Assembly (NCBI GenBank): GCA_023151335.1
Contig: JAKLJF010000162.1
Span: 1-5,715 of the forward strand
DNA: 5,715 bases
Reading direction: 5' to 3'
From: Thermoanaerobaculia bacterium
Lineage (GTDB): Bacteria; Bacteroidota; Bacteroidia; Chitinophagales; Saprospiraceae
Position numbers and translations under genes: made by a program. Shown here one piece after another: positions 1 through 5,604 of this stretch. How positions within the stretch are numbered: the first letter of the stretch is position 1; each line of letters begins with the position of its first letter. A model generated the notes under the pieces. The model was not told where the DNA came from, searched no databases, and saw only the letters and a program-made list of their open reading frames with translations.

Positions 1-2
1 CG

Positions 3-497
3 GAGGAATCCCTGGAATTTTTATGGGATACGGGCGATACGCTTAAACCATTCATCGCCTTTCAGCCCCTCAATTCCTTTTGGGGAAGTTATACAGGGCC
101 CGTAAAAGGCTTGGACCCTTCCGACGACACGGTTCGGCTGGTCGTTAGGGCTTTCGACGATCCGGCCATCGCGAACGTCAGCTATGAGGCGGCTTTCGAC
201 TGGTTTAAAATGGAAGAAGGCGGGGTTTCGGACGCCGCTTCGCCGGAAACGGAGGTTCTGTTGAACGTTATGCCCAATCCGTTCCGGCAAACAACGCGGC
301 TGCAATACGAGTTGCCGGAAACCGGCTTCCTGCTTACCGTTACCGACATCGGTGGACGTATCGTTTTACAACAAAAACTGGAAGCGCAAACCGGGCTACT
401 GGAACTGGGGGATACTTTTCTTCCCGGCGTTTATTTTGCCCGTTTATCCAAAAACGAATCGGCTTTTCGCACATTTAAACTGGTAAAAATCCGTTAA
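3..497 (+). CDS. Secreted protein with T9SS type A C-terminal sorting domain (3' end only)
   Basis: The frame is open from the window edge to the TAA at 495-497, giving the last 164 residues of a longer protein. Residues ~85-164 match the T9SS type A sorting domain: the entry motif NVMPNPF (88-94), a beta-strand run RLQYELPETG, the central VTDIGGRIV, the penultimate-strand motif LPGVYFARL and a short basic tail ending KLVKIR. In this family the domain directs a Sec-exported protein through the outer membrane and is then removed, leaving the protein on the surface or released. Residues 1-80 look like the end of a beta-sandwich module (alternating strand TVRLVVRAFDD, then EAAFDWFKMEEG), similar in feel to adhesion or carbohydrate-binding modules that precede sorting domains, but I cannot name it. 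A TTG at 111 lies in this frame but is not a credible start because coding continues upstream of it. Function of the main body is unknown. Confidence 0.9.
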   Translation, partial: EESLEFLWDTGDTLKPFIAFQPLNSFWGSYTGPVKGLDPSDDTVRLVVRAFDDPAIANVSYEAAFDWFKMEEGGVSDAASPETEVLLNVMPNPFRQTTRLQYELPETGFLLTVTDIGGRIVLQQKLEAQTGLLELGDTFLPGVYFARLSKNESAFRTFKLVKIR

Positions 498-513
498 TCG
501 CCCTCCATTTTCC

Positions 514-521
514 GATCTTTG
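514..521 (+). promoter_or_regulatory. Possible -7 promoter element for dapB-ftsE
   Basis: GATCTTTG followed by C matches the Bacteroidota -7 element TAnnTTTG at all but the first fixed base, and it sits 59 bases before the dapB start. No clear TTTG or TTG is seen 19-21 bases upstream; the best there is GTTAAT near 493-498. If used, transcription would begin near 527 and the leader would consist almost wholly of the 9-bp repeat array. The alternative is read-through from the upstream secreted-protein gene, since no terminator is visible between them. Confidence 0.3.
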
Positions 522-531
522 CCCAGCCCCG

Positions 532-580
532 CAACCCGCTCAACCCATTAAACCCGTTAAACCTGTTAAACCTCCTCAAC
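532..580 (+). repeat. Degenerate 9-bp tandem repeat abutting the dapB start codon
   Basis: Five consecutive 9-base units and a 4-base partial unit: CAACCCGCT, CAACCCATT, AAACCCGTT, AAACCTGTT, AAACCTCCT, CAAC, then ATG. The consensus is roughly AAACCYGTT. Adjacent units differ at one to three positions. The array fills the place where a ribosome-binding site would be. It contains no Shine-Dalgarno-like GGAGG; instead the last full unit carries CCTCCT, the complement of one. Read in the dapB frame it has no stop and would encode repeated Asn-Pro-Leu/Asn-Leu-Leu. Confidence 0.8.
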
Positions 581-1321
581 ATGCAAATCGGACTTTTCGG
601 CCACGGCAAAATGGGCAAAGCCATCGAACAGATCGCGGCCGCGCGCCACATCGGCATTGCCTGGCGTATCACCCGTGAAAACCGCGCGGACGTCACGCCG
701 GAATTGTTGCGGCAGGCCGACGTGGCGATCGAGTTTACCCGCCCGGAAGCGGCTTATGAAAATGTGATGACCTGCCTGCAGGCCGGCGTTCCGGTGGTGT
801 GCGGCACCACGGGCTGGCTGGAGCAACTGGCCGACGCCGAAGCCTGGTGCATCCAAAACGGGGGCGCCCTGCTGTGGGCATCAAATTTCAGCGTGGGGGT
901 CAACCTGTTTTTTGCCCTCAACCGCTACCTGGCCCGTCTGATGAACCAACATCCGGATTACCAGCCTGCTATTACAGAAATTCACCACGTACACAAACTC
1001 GACGCGCCCAGCGGCACCGCCCTCACCCTCACCAAAGACATCCTGGCACAACTCGACCGCAAAACAGGCTGGACCCTCCACCCCACCCCGCCGGGTATGG
1101 AAAACATACCCGTCAGGGCCATCCGGGAAGGCGAAGTGCCCGGCACCCATACGGTGCAGTGGACCAGCCGCGCCGATGAGATCACCCTCGAACACCGGGC
1201 GCACTCGCGCGAAGGCTTCGCCTCGGGCGCCGTGCTGGCCGCACAATGGCTGGCCGGAAAAACCGGCGTATTTCGCATGGAGGATGTGCTCGGCCTGAAA
1301 GAAGACGCCTTACCTTTGTAA
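581..1321 (+). CDS. dapB: 4-hydroxy-tetrahydrodipicolinate reductase DapB
   Basis: Cytoplasmic enzyme that reduces hydroxy-tetrahydrodipicolinate to tetrahydrodipicolinate with NAD(P)H, in the diaminopimelate branch leading to lysine and peptidoglycan cross-links. The 246 residues are slightly shorter than the E. coli enzyme (273). The N-terminal Rossmann nucleotide site is GHGKMG (7-12), the short form usual in Bacteroidota. CGTTGW is at 74-79 and SNFSVG at 101-106. The substrate/catalytic motif HHVHKLDAPSGTA is at 135-147, where H135 and K139 correspond to the E. coli catalytic His159 and Lys163. The C-terminal part has REGEVPGTHTVQW and FASGAVLAAQWL. The ATG at 581 is chosen because the nucleotide-binding glycine motif begins at residue 7, the normal distance; the frame is open further upstream but only through the tandem repeat. 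No Shine-Dalgarno sequence is present. ftsE follows after 9 bases, so the two are probably one transcript. Confidence 0.97.
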   Translation: MQIGLFGHGKMGKAIEQIAAARHIGIAWRITRENRADVTPELLRQADVAIEFTRPEAAYENVMTCLQAGVPVVCGTTGWLEQLADAEAWCIQNGGALLWASNFSVGVNLFFALNRYLARLMNQHPDYQPAITEIHHVHKLDAPSGTALTLTKDILAQLDRKTGWTLHPTPPGMENIPVRAIREGEVPGTHTVQWTSRADEITLEHRAHSREGFASGAVLAAQWLAGKTGVFRMEDVLGLKEDALPL

Positions 1322-1330
1322 AAATTTGTA

Positions 1331-2020
1331 ATGAAACCCATCGTCCGTCTCAGCAACTCCGACATCCGCCAGAGCGACAATCGCGTGGTACTGGAAAATA
1401 TCAGCCTGACCATCGGTCCGGGAGAATTCACCTACCTGATCGGTAAAACCGGCAGCGGTAAAACCAGCCTGCTCAAAACGCTTTACGCCGCACTGCCCCT
1501 CGGCAGCGGCAACGGAGAAGTCGCGGGCTTTGACCTGAAGACAATCACCCGGAAAAATGTGCATTTGCTGCGCCGCAAACTCGGCATCGTCTTTCAGGAT
1601 TTCAACCTCCTGACCGACCGGAACGTGGAAGAAAACCTGCTGTTTGTGCTACGCGCAACGGGTTGGACCGACAAAGCCGAAATGGAAGCCCGTATCGAAG
1701 AGGTACTGAAGGGCGTTAACATGTCCGACAAACGCCTGTCCATGCCTTACGAGCTATCCGGCGGCGAACAACAACGCATCGTCATCGCCCGCGCCTTGCT
1801 CAACCGCCCAGAACTGCTCATCGCCGACGAACCCACCGGCAACCTCGATCCCGAAACCAGCGACGACGTGCTGGTGCTTATGCGCAACCTCGCCAAAGAA
1901 CACAACACCGCCGTGCTTTGCGCCACGCACGATTACCGCATCCTGCAAAATTTCCCGGCCCGCATTATCCGCATCCGGAACGGCAAACTGATCGACGATG
2001 AGGGCGTGGCGATAAGGTAG
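1331..2020 (+). CDS. ftsE: Cell division ABC transporter ATP-binding protein FtsE
   Basis: An ABC ATPase of 229 residues, the usual FtsE length. Walker A GKTGSGKTS is at 38-46, Q-loop Q89 within GIVFQDFNLL, signature LSGGEQQ at 142-148, Walker B LLIADE at 162-167 with catalytic E167, D-loop NLD at 171-173 and switch histidine H200 in ATHD. There is no membrane segment. FtsE pairs at the inner membrane with FtsX and, in studied bacteria, couples ATP hydrolysis to activation of septal peptidoglycan hydrolases. The stretches RRKLGIVFQDFNLLTDRNV and the ending FPARIIRIRNGKL are characteristic of FtsE as annotated in Bacteroidota, which distinguishes it from the related LolD/MacB group, though a general exporter ATPase cannot be fully excluded. 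No ftsX lies beside it here. It starts 9 bases after dapB, with an A/T-rich, Shine-Dalgarno-free spacer. Its TAG stop lies in the left arm of the inverted repeat at 2017-2076. Confidence 0.88.
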   Translation: MKPIVRLSNSDIRQSDNRVVLENISLTIGPGEFTYLIGKTGSGKTSLLKTLYAALPLGSGNGEVAGFDLKTITRKNVHLLRRKLGIVFQDFNLLTDRNVEENLLFVLRATGWTDKAEMEARIEEVLKGVNMSDKRLSMPYELSGGEQQRIVIARALLNRPELLIADEPTGNLDPETSDDVLVLMRNLAKEHNTAVLCATHDYRILQNFPARIIRIRNGKLIDDEGVAIR

Positions 2021-2076
2021 TTGATTTGTTGATTCGAGCAGCCAAGCTCGGGCTCTCAAATCAACAAATCAACTAC
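2017..2076. terminator. Perfect 18-bp inverted repeat between convergent genes; likely bidirectional transcript end
   Basis: Left arm GTAGTTGATTTGTTGATT (2017-2034) and right arm AATCAACAAATCAACTAC (2059-2076) are exact reverse complements with a 24-base centre. The centre itself can form a 5-bp hairpin, CGAGC (2035-2039) with GCTCG (2046-2050). The left arm contains the TAG of ftsE (2018-2020) and the right arm contains the TAG of the opposing gene (2073-2075). Each arm is built from a short direct repeat (TTGATTTG, TTGATT). Neither side has a T tract after the stem, and the stem is AT-rich, so it is not a textbook intrinsic terminator. A transcript end or 3'-stabilising hairpin serving both genes is the inference. 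Confidence 0.7.
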
Positions 2077-2477
2077 TCCAGCTGCGCCATTTTCGCCAGC
2101 ACCCGTTGCCGGCGCCGGGTCTCGACGCCTTCCGCCAGTAATTTCTGGTGCTCGGTGTGCGGCCGGAAGCCGGTGGTGAACACATCCGATTTGCAGGTGG
2201 CGGCGGATTCGACGTATTCGGCGAATTTTCCCAAGGCGACCAATACGTCGGTTTCCTTTTCCCGGATAGCCTCGGTGCGCGATTTGCGTTTCAGATCCGG
2301 GTTATCCAATACGGCGTTGAGTTCGGTACAGGATTTTTCCAGTGAATCCCACAAATCGGCGCGATTGGGAACGTAAACGTTGTTTTGGGTTTTTCTCAAA
2401 ACTCTTTCCGCGAAAACAGCCAGGTTACGGCCATGCAAAAACAGAAAGTGACGATCGATGTGAAATGGTGCACTCAT
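2073..2477 (-). CDS. Small helical protein of unknown function (134 aa)
   Basis: I do not recognise this as a named family. It has no signal peptide or membrane segment and is expected to be cytoplasmic. It is rich in charged residues, with an Arg/Lys-rich C-terminus (RRRQRVLAKM at 121-130). Likely helices are ~17-30, 40-57, 65-93 and 110-130. The order of features (FAERVLRKTQNNVYVP, then a helix ending ELNAVLDN, then REKETDVLVALGKFAEYVE, then a TTGF turn at 101-104) resembles, by eye, small helical proteins found in many bacteria that run as an N/M-x-G/N-N-x-x-P helix, an LxxAL helix, a LxxYV helix and an SSGF turn. Those are mostly hypothetical proteins, so this gives no function. The start is the ATG at 2475-2477, preceded by CCAAAA rather than a Shine-Dalgarno sequence. 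A strong promoter match lies 35 bases upstream, and codon use is similar to its neighbours, so it is probably a real, separately transcribed gene. Confidence 0.8.
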   Translation of the reverse strand: MSAPFHIDRHFLFLHGRNLAVFAERVLRKTQNNVYVPNRADLWDSLEKSCTELNAVLDNPDLKRKSRTEAIREKETDVLVALGKFAEYVESAATCKSDVFTTGFRPHTEHQKLLAEGVETRRRQRVLAKMAQLE

Positions 2478-2511
2478 TTTTGGTCAGGACTTTTGCTATG
2501 ACAGGTGTCCG

Positions 2512-2542
2512 CAAATATACAGACCATGCAATTTTGTGCAAA
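2512..2542 (-). promoter_or_regulatory. Bacteroidota-type promoter of the small helical protein gene
   Basis: Read on the minus strand there is a -33 element TTTG (2542-2539, within GTTTTG), a 19-base spacer, and the -7 element TATATTTG (2519-2512), a perfect match to TAnnTTTG. Transcription should start near 2506, giving a leader of about 29 bases before the ATG. A short inverted repeat TTTTG-TG-CAAAA (2532-2543) overlaps the -33 element and could be an operator, though it may equally be chance in AT-rich DNA. Confidence 0.7.
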
Positions 2543-2633
2543 ACTTAATTATTTGCAAATTTTTTTTGGCAAAAAGTCGCCCGATCAACAAATTTAGAGG
2601 GTTTAGCCTAAAAAAACGCTTATTTCCACCAGC

Positions 2634-5561
2634 TTATTCCCGCGACGCGGCTTTTAAAACCTGCAAAACATATTTTCCTGCCGCGACTTTGAACAACATT
2701 ATGTATTGCCCCGCGGGGGCGTTTGCGGCGCCGGAGTCTTTCCCGTCCCAGGTCAACACGTGCTCGCCGGCTTCGAACCATTTGTCAGCCATTCGCCGTA
2801 CCAGACGCCCCTGCATATCCAGCACCTCCACCTGCAATGGCCCGGCTTTTTCCAGGCTGAAGCGGCAAACCACGGAATCGAGGAATGGATTCGGTTGGGC
2901 GGTGCAATGTTGCAATCCAGCGGCAGCGGCGCCCGGCCCGGTGTAGCCGGATACGCCACCGCCTTCCGTTAACGTAATATATTGATTTGCGAACAGATCA
3001 GCGTGTGTTTCCACCAGCCCGGACGGCCAGCGCACTTCCAGCGATTCTACCTTGGCGGCATCGCCGAGGCCAAAATGGGCGTCCAGTTGGTTTTGCCCGC
3101 AATAGCCGCTCTGCGTACTGATCTCGCGCATTTGTGTGACCTGTTTTCCACCGATAATGGCCCGCACCAGCACCCTGGCGCCGATAGCGCTCCGGTTGCT
3201 GTTCGTGCCGGCACATTGCACAACCAGCCAGTGGTTGGCGCTTTCGGCCGCGTGGTTTTCGTAGAGGTAATCCGGCTGGTTGGCGTTGTAGCAATTCGCC
3301 ACCGCCAGGTCGAGGTCGCCGTCGCGATCCATATCGCCAAACGCGCAACCGTATGACCAGCCCTTGTCCTGGGCCGGTGCTTCCAGGAGGTTGCGGAGAA
3401 ACTTGCCGTTGCCCTGATTGATGAACAGAAAATTGTTCCAGGGGCCGCCCCAGAAAGCATTGGTGACAAACAGGTCCAGGTCGCCGTCGTTATCTGCGTC
3501 GGCCCACTGGCTGCCGAAGGAATTCCCGCCACTGCTCACTACCGGGTCGCCCGTGATCTTTTCAAAGTTGCCGCTGCCGTCGTTGCGAAACAAGGCGTCA
3601 TTGCCCTGGTCGTTGGCCAGAAATACGTCCAGGTCGCCGTCGTTGTCGTAATCGCCCCAGCTGGCGCTCATGGTTTTTCCGCCGTCGCCGACGAGGGGTC
3701 CGGTGGTGATTTTAGTGAATCCGCCGTTGCCATTGTTGCGGTACAGGTTTTCGTGCTGATCGTTTTCGTTAGTGACGAACAGGTCCGGTTTGCCGTCGTT
3801 GTTGTAATCCACCCAATTGACGCAGCGCGAAACAAAAGCATCGGTCACCGGCGTGCCGGTTGTAATTTTGGTAAATGTGCCATTCCCGTCGTTGTGATAG
3901 AGGAAGTTGCGTTTATTGCCCGCGCTGTTGGTCACGTACAGATCGAGCAGACCGTCGTTGTCGTAATCGCCCCAGGCTGCCGTTTCGGAATAACCGCCGT
4001 CGGTAACCGGGCTGCCCGTTGTTACCTGCTGAAAATTGGCATTCCCCTTATTCAGATAGAACAGATTGTTTACACCGTACCAATTGACCACAAAACAATC
4101 GTTGTCGCCGTCGTTATCGCCATCGGCCCAGGTAGCCCCGTCGGAGGGTTTGTTGTCCTGTACAAGCGGGTCGCCTGTTACCGGCGTAAACCGGCCTTTG
4201 CCGTTGTTCAGGTAAAGAAAATTATTTTCCCCGTTTTCCGGGCCGTTGGAAATGTACAGATCAAGGTCACTGTCATTGTCCGCGTCGATCCAGTTCACGC
4301 TGCGCGAATCGCCGGGCGTGTTTACCACGGGCGAATTTTTCACTTTGGTAAAAATTTTGGGCGCAGCCCAAAAGTCGTTGCAAAACAGGGGCCCCCTTCT
4401 GCCGCCGCCGTAGGCGCCTATATCGCTGCGCAAATCGCCGCGGGAGGGGAACGCCGCCGCGCGATTGTTCAGGGTAAAATCGGTGGAGCCGGCAGCAGGG
4501 TCACCCGCATCGATGCAGGGCGAACCGGGCGACAACTGAAAGCAAAGCGTATCGGCAAACAGGGGATCCTCCGTGATATTGCCGGTTCCGGCAAAACCGT
4601 CCTGAATACAATTATACCGCGCCACGGTGTTGGCGCCGGCCTGATCGACCTGTTTGCCCAGTGCCTGGGTATTGCCCCAAACAATGTTATGGAGCATCTG
4701 AAGTTTGATGGAAAAAGTCCATACGCCGCCGGCCTTGCCGGAGAATTGTTTGTTGCCAGCCGGGGTTTGGTTGTAAGCGATCACGTTGTTTTGAAGGGTC
4801 ACCTCCGTTTGCTGGTCTTTTCCGGTGCTCCAAAAACCGCCGCCGCTGAAGTCTTTTCCGCCATAGTTAAAAGCGATCACATTGTTTCGCACGATGGCGC
4901 CGGGACAATAATTGAGCACGATGCCGCCGCCGTAACCGGCGCCCTGGTTGTGTACGATCCGGTTATTCTCGATCAGGGGCGCCCCGTCGCCGCAGCGGAT
5001 ACCGCCGCCGCCATTGCTCACCATGCCCGGCCCCGGGGGCAACACGACATTGTTCCGAATGATGTTGTGCCGGATCACCGGCGATGAGAACTCCGAAAGA
5101 ATGCCGCCGCCTTCGCGGAACACGCCAAAGCCGGCAGGGTCGAGCCACACCGTGCCGCCTCCGTTGCGAAAGGTAAAACCCTCTACTACCGTGGCAGCCG
5201 ATTCGCCTTTCCAGATGAGTAAACAGCTGGCCGTATCCGGGTGAGCCGGTTTACTACCGTCGATGATGGTTTGCTCGATCAGGGCTGGATTTTTGTCAAG
5301 CGCAAAACGGCCCGTCAGCACGATGTTGCGTCCACGCAACTGCACGTTTTCATAATACACGCCCGGACTCACCAATACCGTATCGCCCGCCTGCGCAACA
5401 TTCACCGCGGCCTGGATCGTAGGATAATCCGCCGGCACCAAAATGGTTTTTGAAAAGACGGACTGAACCAGCAGCAAAAAAACCGCCGGAGAAAGGCTTT
5501 TTGGAGTGTGAAAAATAAAATTTGATAAGAAAATTCTGGCTGAGGAAAAAAATGTTTTCAT
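2634..5561 (-). CDS. Secreted multidomain protein: beta-helix, FG-GAP/VCBS propeller, ASPIC/UnbV and T9SS C-terminal domain
   Basis: A 975-residue exported protein. A signal peptide spans ~1-37, with an unusually long N-region and the hydrophobic core ~25-36 ending SVFS. Residues ~39-390 form a right-handed beta-helix: opening ILVPADYPTIQAAVNVAQAG, repeated GGGI and NN-x-I turns, and closing with GSPCIDAGD ... DIGAYGGG, the 'choice-of-anchor Q' pattern. Residues ~405-770 hold seven FG-GAP/VCBS repeats with DxDxDG-type calcium loops. Residues ~774-867 are an ASPIC/UnbV domain (NHWLVVQCAG, SNRSAIGARV, HFGLGDA, VRWPSG, ANQYITL). Residues ~885-975 are a FlgD-like/T9SS type A sorting domain (AQPNPF, LDMQGRLVRR, AGEHVLTWDGKD, PAGQYIMLFKV). 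Expected location is the cell surface or medium; the architecture suggests binding of polysaccharide or matrix, but no catalytic residues are evident. The ATG at 5559-5561 is the only ATG before residue 180, and no Shine-Dalgarno sequence precedes it. Downstream is a 156-base gap with no clear terminator. Confidence 0.93.
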   Translation of the reverse strand: MKTFFSSARIFLSNFIFHTPKSLSPAVFLLLVQSVFSKTILVPADYPTIQAAVNVAQAGDTVLVSPGVYYENVQLRGRNIVLTGRFALDKNPALIEQTIIDGSKPAHPDTASCLLIWKGESAATVVEGFTFRNGGGTVWLDPAGFGVFREGGGILSEFSSPVIRHNIIRNNVVLPPGPGMVSNGGGGIRCGDGAPLIENNRIVHNQGAGYGGGIVLNYCPGAIVRNNVIAFNYGGKDFSGGGFWSTGKDQQTEVTLQNNVIAYNQTPAGNKQFSGKAGGVWTFSIKLQMLHNIVWGNTQALGKQVDQAGANTVARYNCIQDGFAGTGNITEDPLFADTLCFQLSPGSPCIDAGDPAAGSTDFTLNNRAAAFPSRGDLRSDIGAYGGGRRGPLFCNDFWAAPKIFTKVKNSPVVNTPGDSRSVNWIDADNDSDLDLYISNGPENGENNFLYLNNGKGRFTPVTGDPLVQDNKPSDGATWADGDNDGDNDCFVVNWYGVNNLFYLNKGNANFQQVTTGSPVTDGGYSETAAWGDYDNDGLLDLYVTNSAGNKRNFLYHNDGNGTFTKITTGTPVTDAFVSRCVNWVDYNNDGKPDLFVTNENDQHENLYRNNGNGGFTKITTGPLVGDGGKTMSASWGDYDNDGDLDVFLANDQGNDALFRNDGSGNFEKITGDPVVSSGGNSFGSQWADADNDGDLDLFVTNAFWGGPWNNFLFINQGNGKFLRNLLEAPAQDKGWSYGCAFGDMDRDGDLDLAVANCYNANQPDYLYENHAAESANHWLVVQCAGTNSNRSAIGARVLVRAIIGGKQVTQMREISTQSGYCGQNQLDAHFGLGDAAKVESLEVRWPSGLVETHADLFANQYITLTEGGGVSGYTGPGAAAAGLQHCTAQPNPFLDSVVCRFSLEKAGPLQVEVLDMQGRLVRRMADKWFEAGEHVLTWDGKDSGAANAPAGQYIMLFKVAAGKYVLQVLKAASRE
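3252..4349 (-). repeat. Seven in-frame FG-GAP/VCBS repeats (~52 residues each)
   Basis: Each unit centres on an aromatic-x-D motif followed by a calcium loop and a strand ending in N. The aromatic anchor is at W424, W478, W530, W583, W635, W686 and F741, so spacings are 54, 52, 53, 52, 51 and 55 residues. The loops are DADNDSDLD, DGDNDGDND, DYDNDGLLD, DYNNDGKPD, DYDNDGDLD, DADNDGDLD and DMDRDGDLD. Repeat 1 has Ser for the usual Gly, and repeat 4 has Asn (N587) at the third, normally Asp, position. Units also share N-F-L-Y-x-N-x-G-x-G-x-F-T-K-I-T-T-type segments. Seven copies fit a closed seven-bladed beta-propeller of integrin type. Confidence 0.9.
3637..3975 (-). repeat. Pair of identical 24-bp direct repeats in propeller repeats 3 and 5
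   Basis: Positions 3637-3660 and 3952-3975 are identical over 24 bases. On the coding strand they encode the W-G-D-Y-D-N-D-G calcium loop of repeats 5 and 3 respectively. The copies are 315 bases apart, exactly 105 codons, so they are in the same reading frame. The surrounding repeats are more diverged at the DNA level. Confidence 0.9.
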
Positions 5562-5584
5562 AGCTTACATATTGTTGTTGTCGC

Positions 5585-5604
5585 CAAATGTGCGATGTCC
5601 GCAC
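5585..5604 (-). promoter_or_regulatory. Weak -7-like box and 5-bp hairpin upstream of the 975-aa protein gene
   Basis: On the minus strand CACATTTG (5592-5585) matches TAnnTTTG except for the first base, and lies 23 bases before the ATG. No good TTTG is found 19-21 bases further upstream. Overlapping it, GTGCG (5590-5594) and CGCAC (5600-5604) are exact reverse complements around a 5-base loop, which could act as an operator or leader hairpin. Both signals are short enough to be chance. No other convincing feature is seen in 5562..5715 apart from the short open frame described in the findings. Confidence 0.25.

Noticed and set aside
799..1179. A 126-codon plus-strand frame inside dapB, and several minus-strand frames of 96-149 codons over dapB
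   Set aside because: dapB motifs are intact throughout; these frames give Arg/His/Pro-rich or otherwise non-family translations typical of shadow frames in GC-rich DNA.
2026..2376. A 116-codon plus-strand frame opposite the small helical protein gene
   Set aside because: The minus-strand gene has a strong promoter and a shared terminator-like element; the plus frame begins inside the inverted repeat and has no promoter.
2560..2567. T8 run following the palindrome ATTTGCAAAT (2551-2560), considered as a terminator
   Set aside because: It is oriented for plus-strand transcripts, but no plus-strand gene ends here. The 10-base palindrome has no room for a loop. The downstream end of the 975-aa protein gene has a T7 run on the minus strand (2616-2610) but no stem before it.
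3753..5087. A 444-codon open frame on the plus strand
   Set aside because: It lies wholly antisense to the 975-aa secreted protein, whose domains are unmistakable. The translation is a low-complexity Val/Ile/Ala/Gly run produced by the GC-rich, Asp/Asn-repeat coding on the other strand, with no recognisable family.
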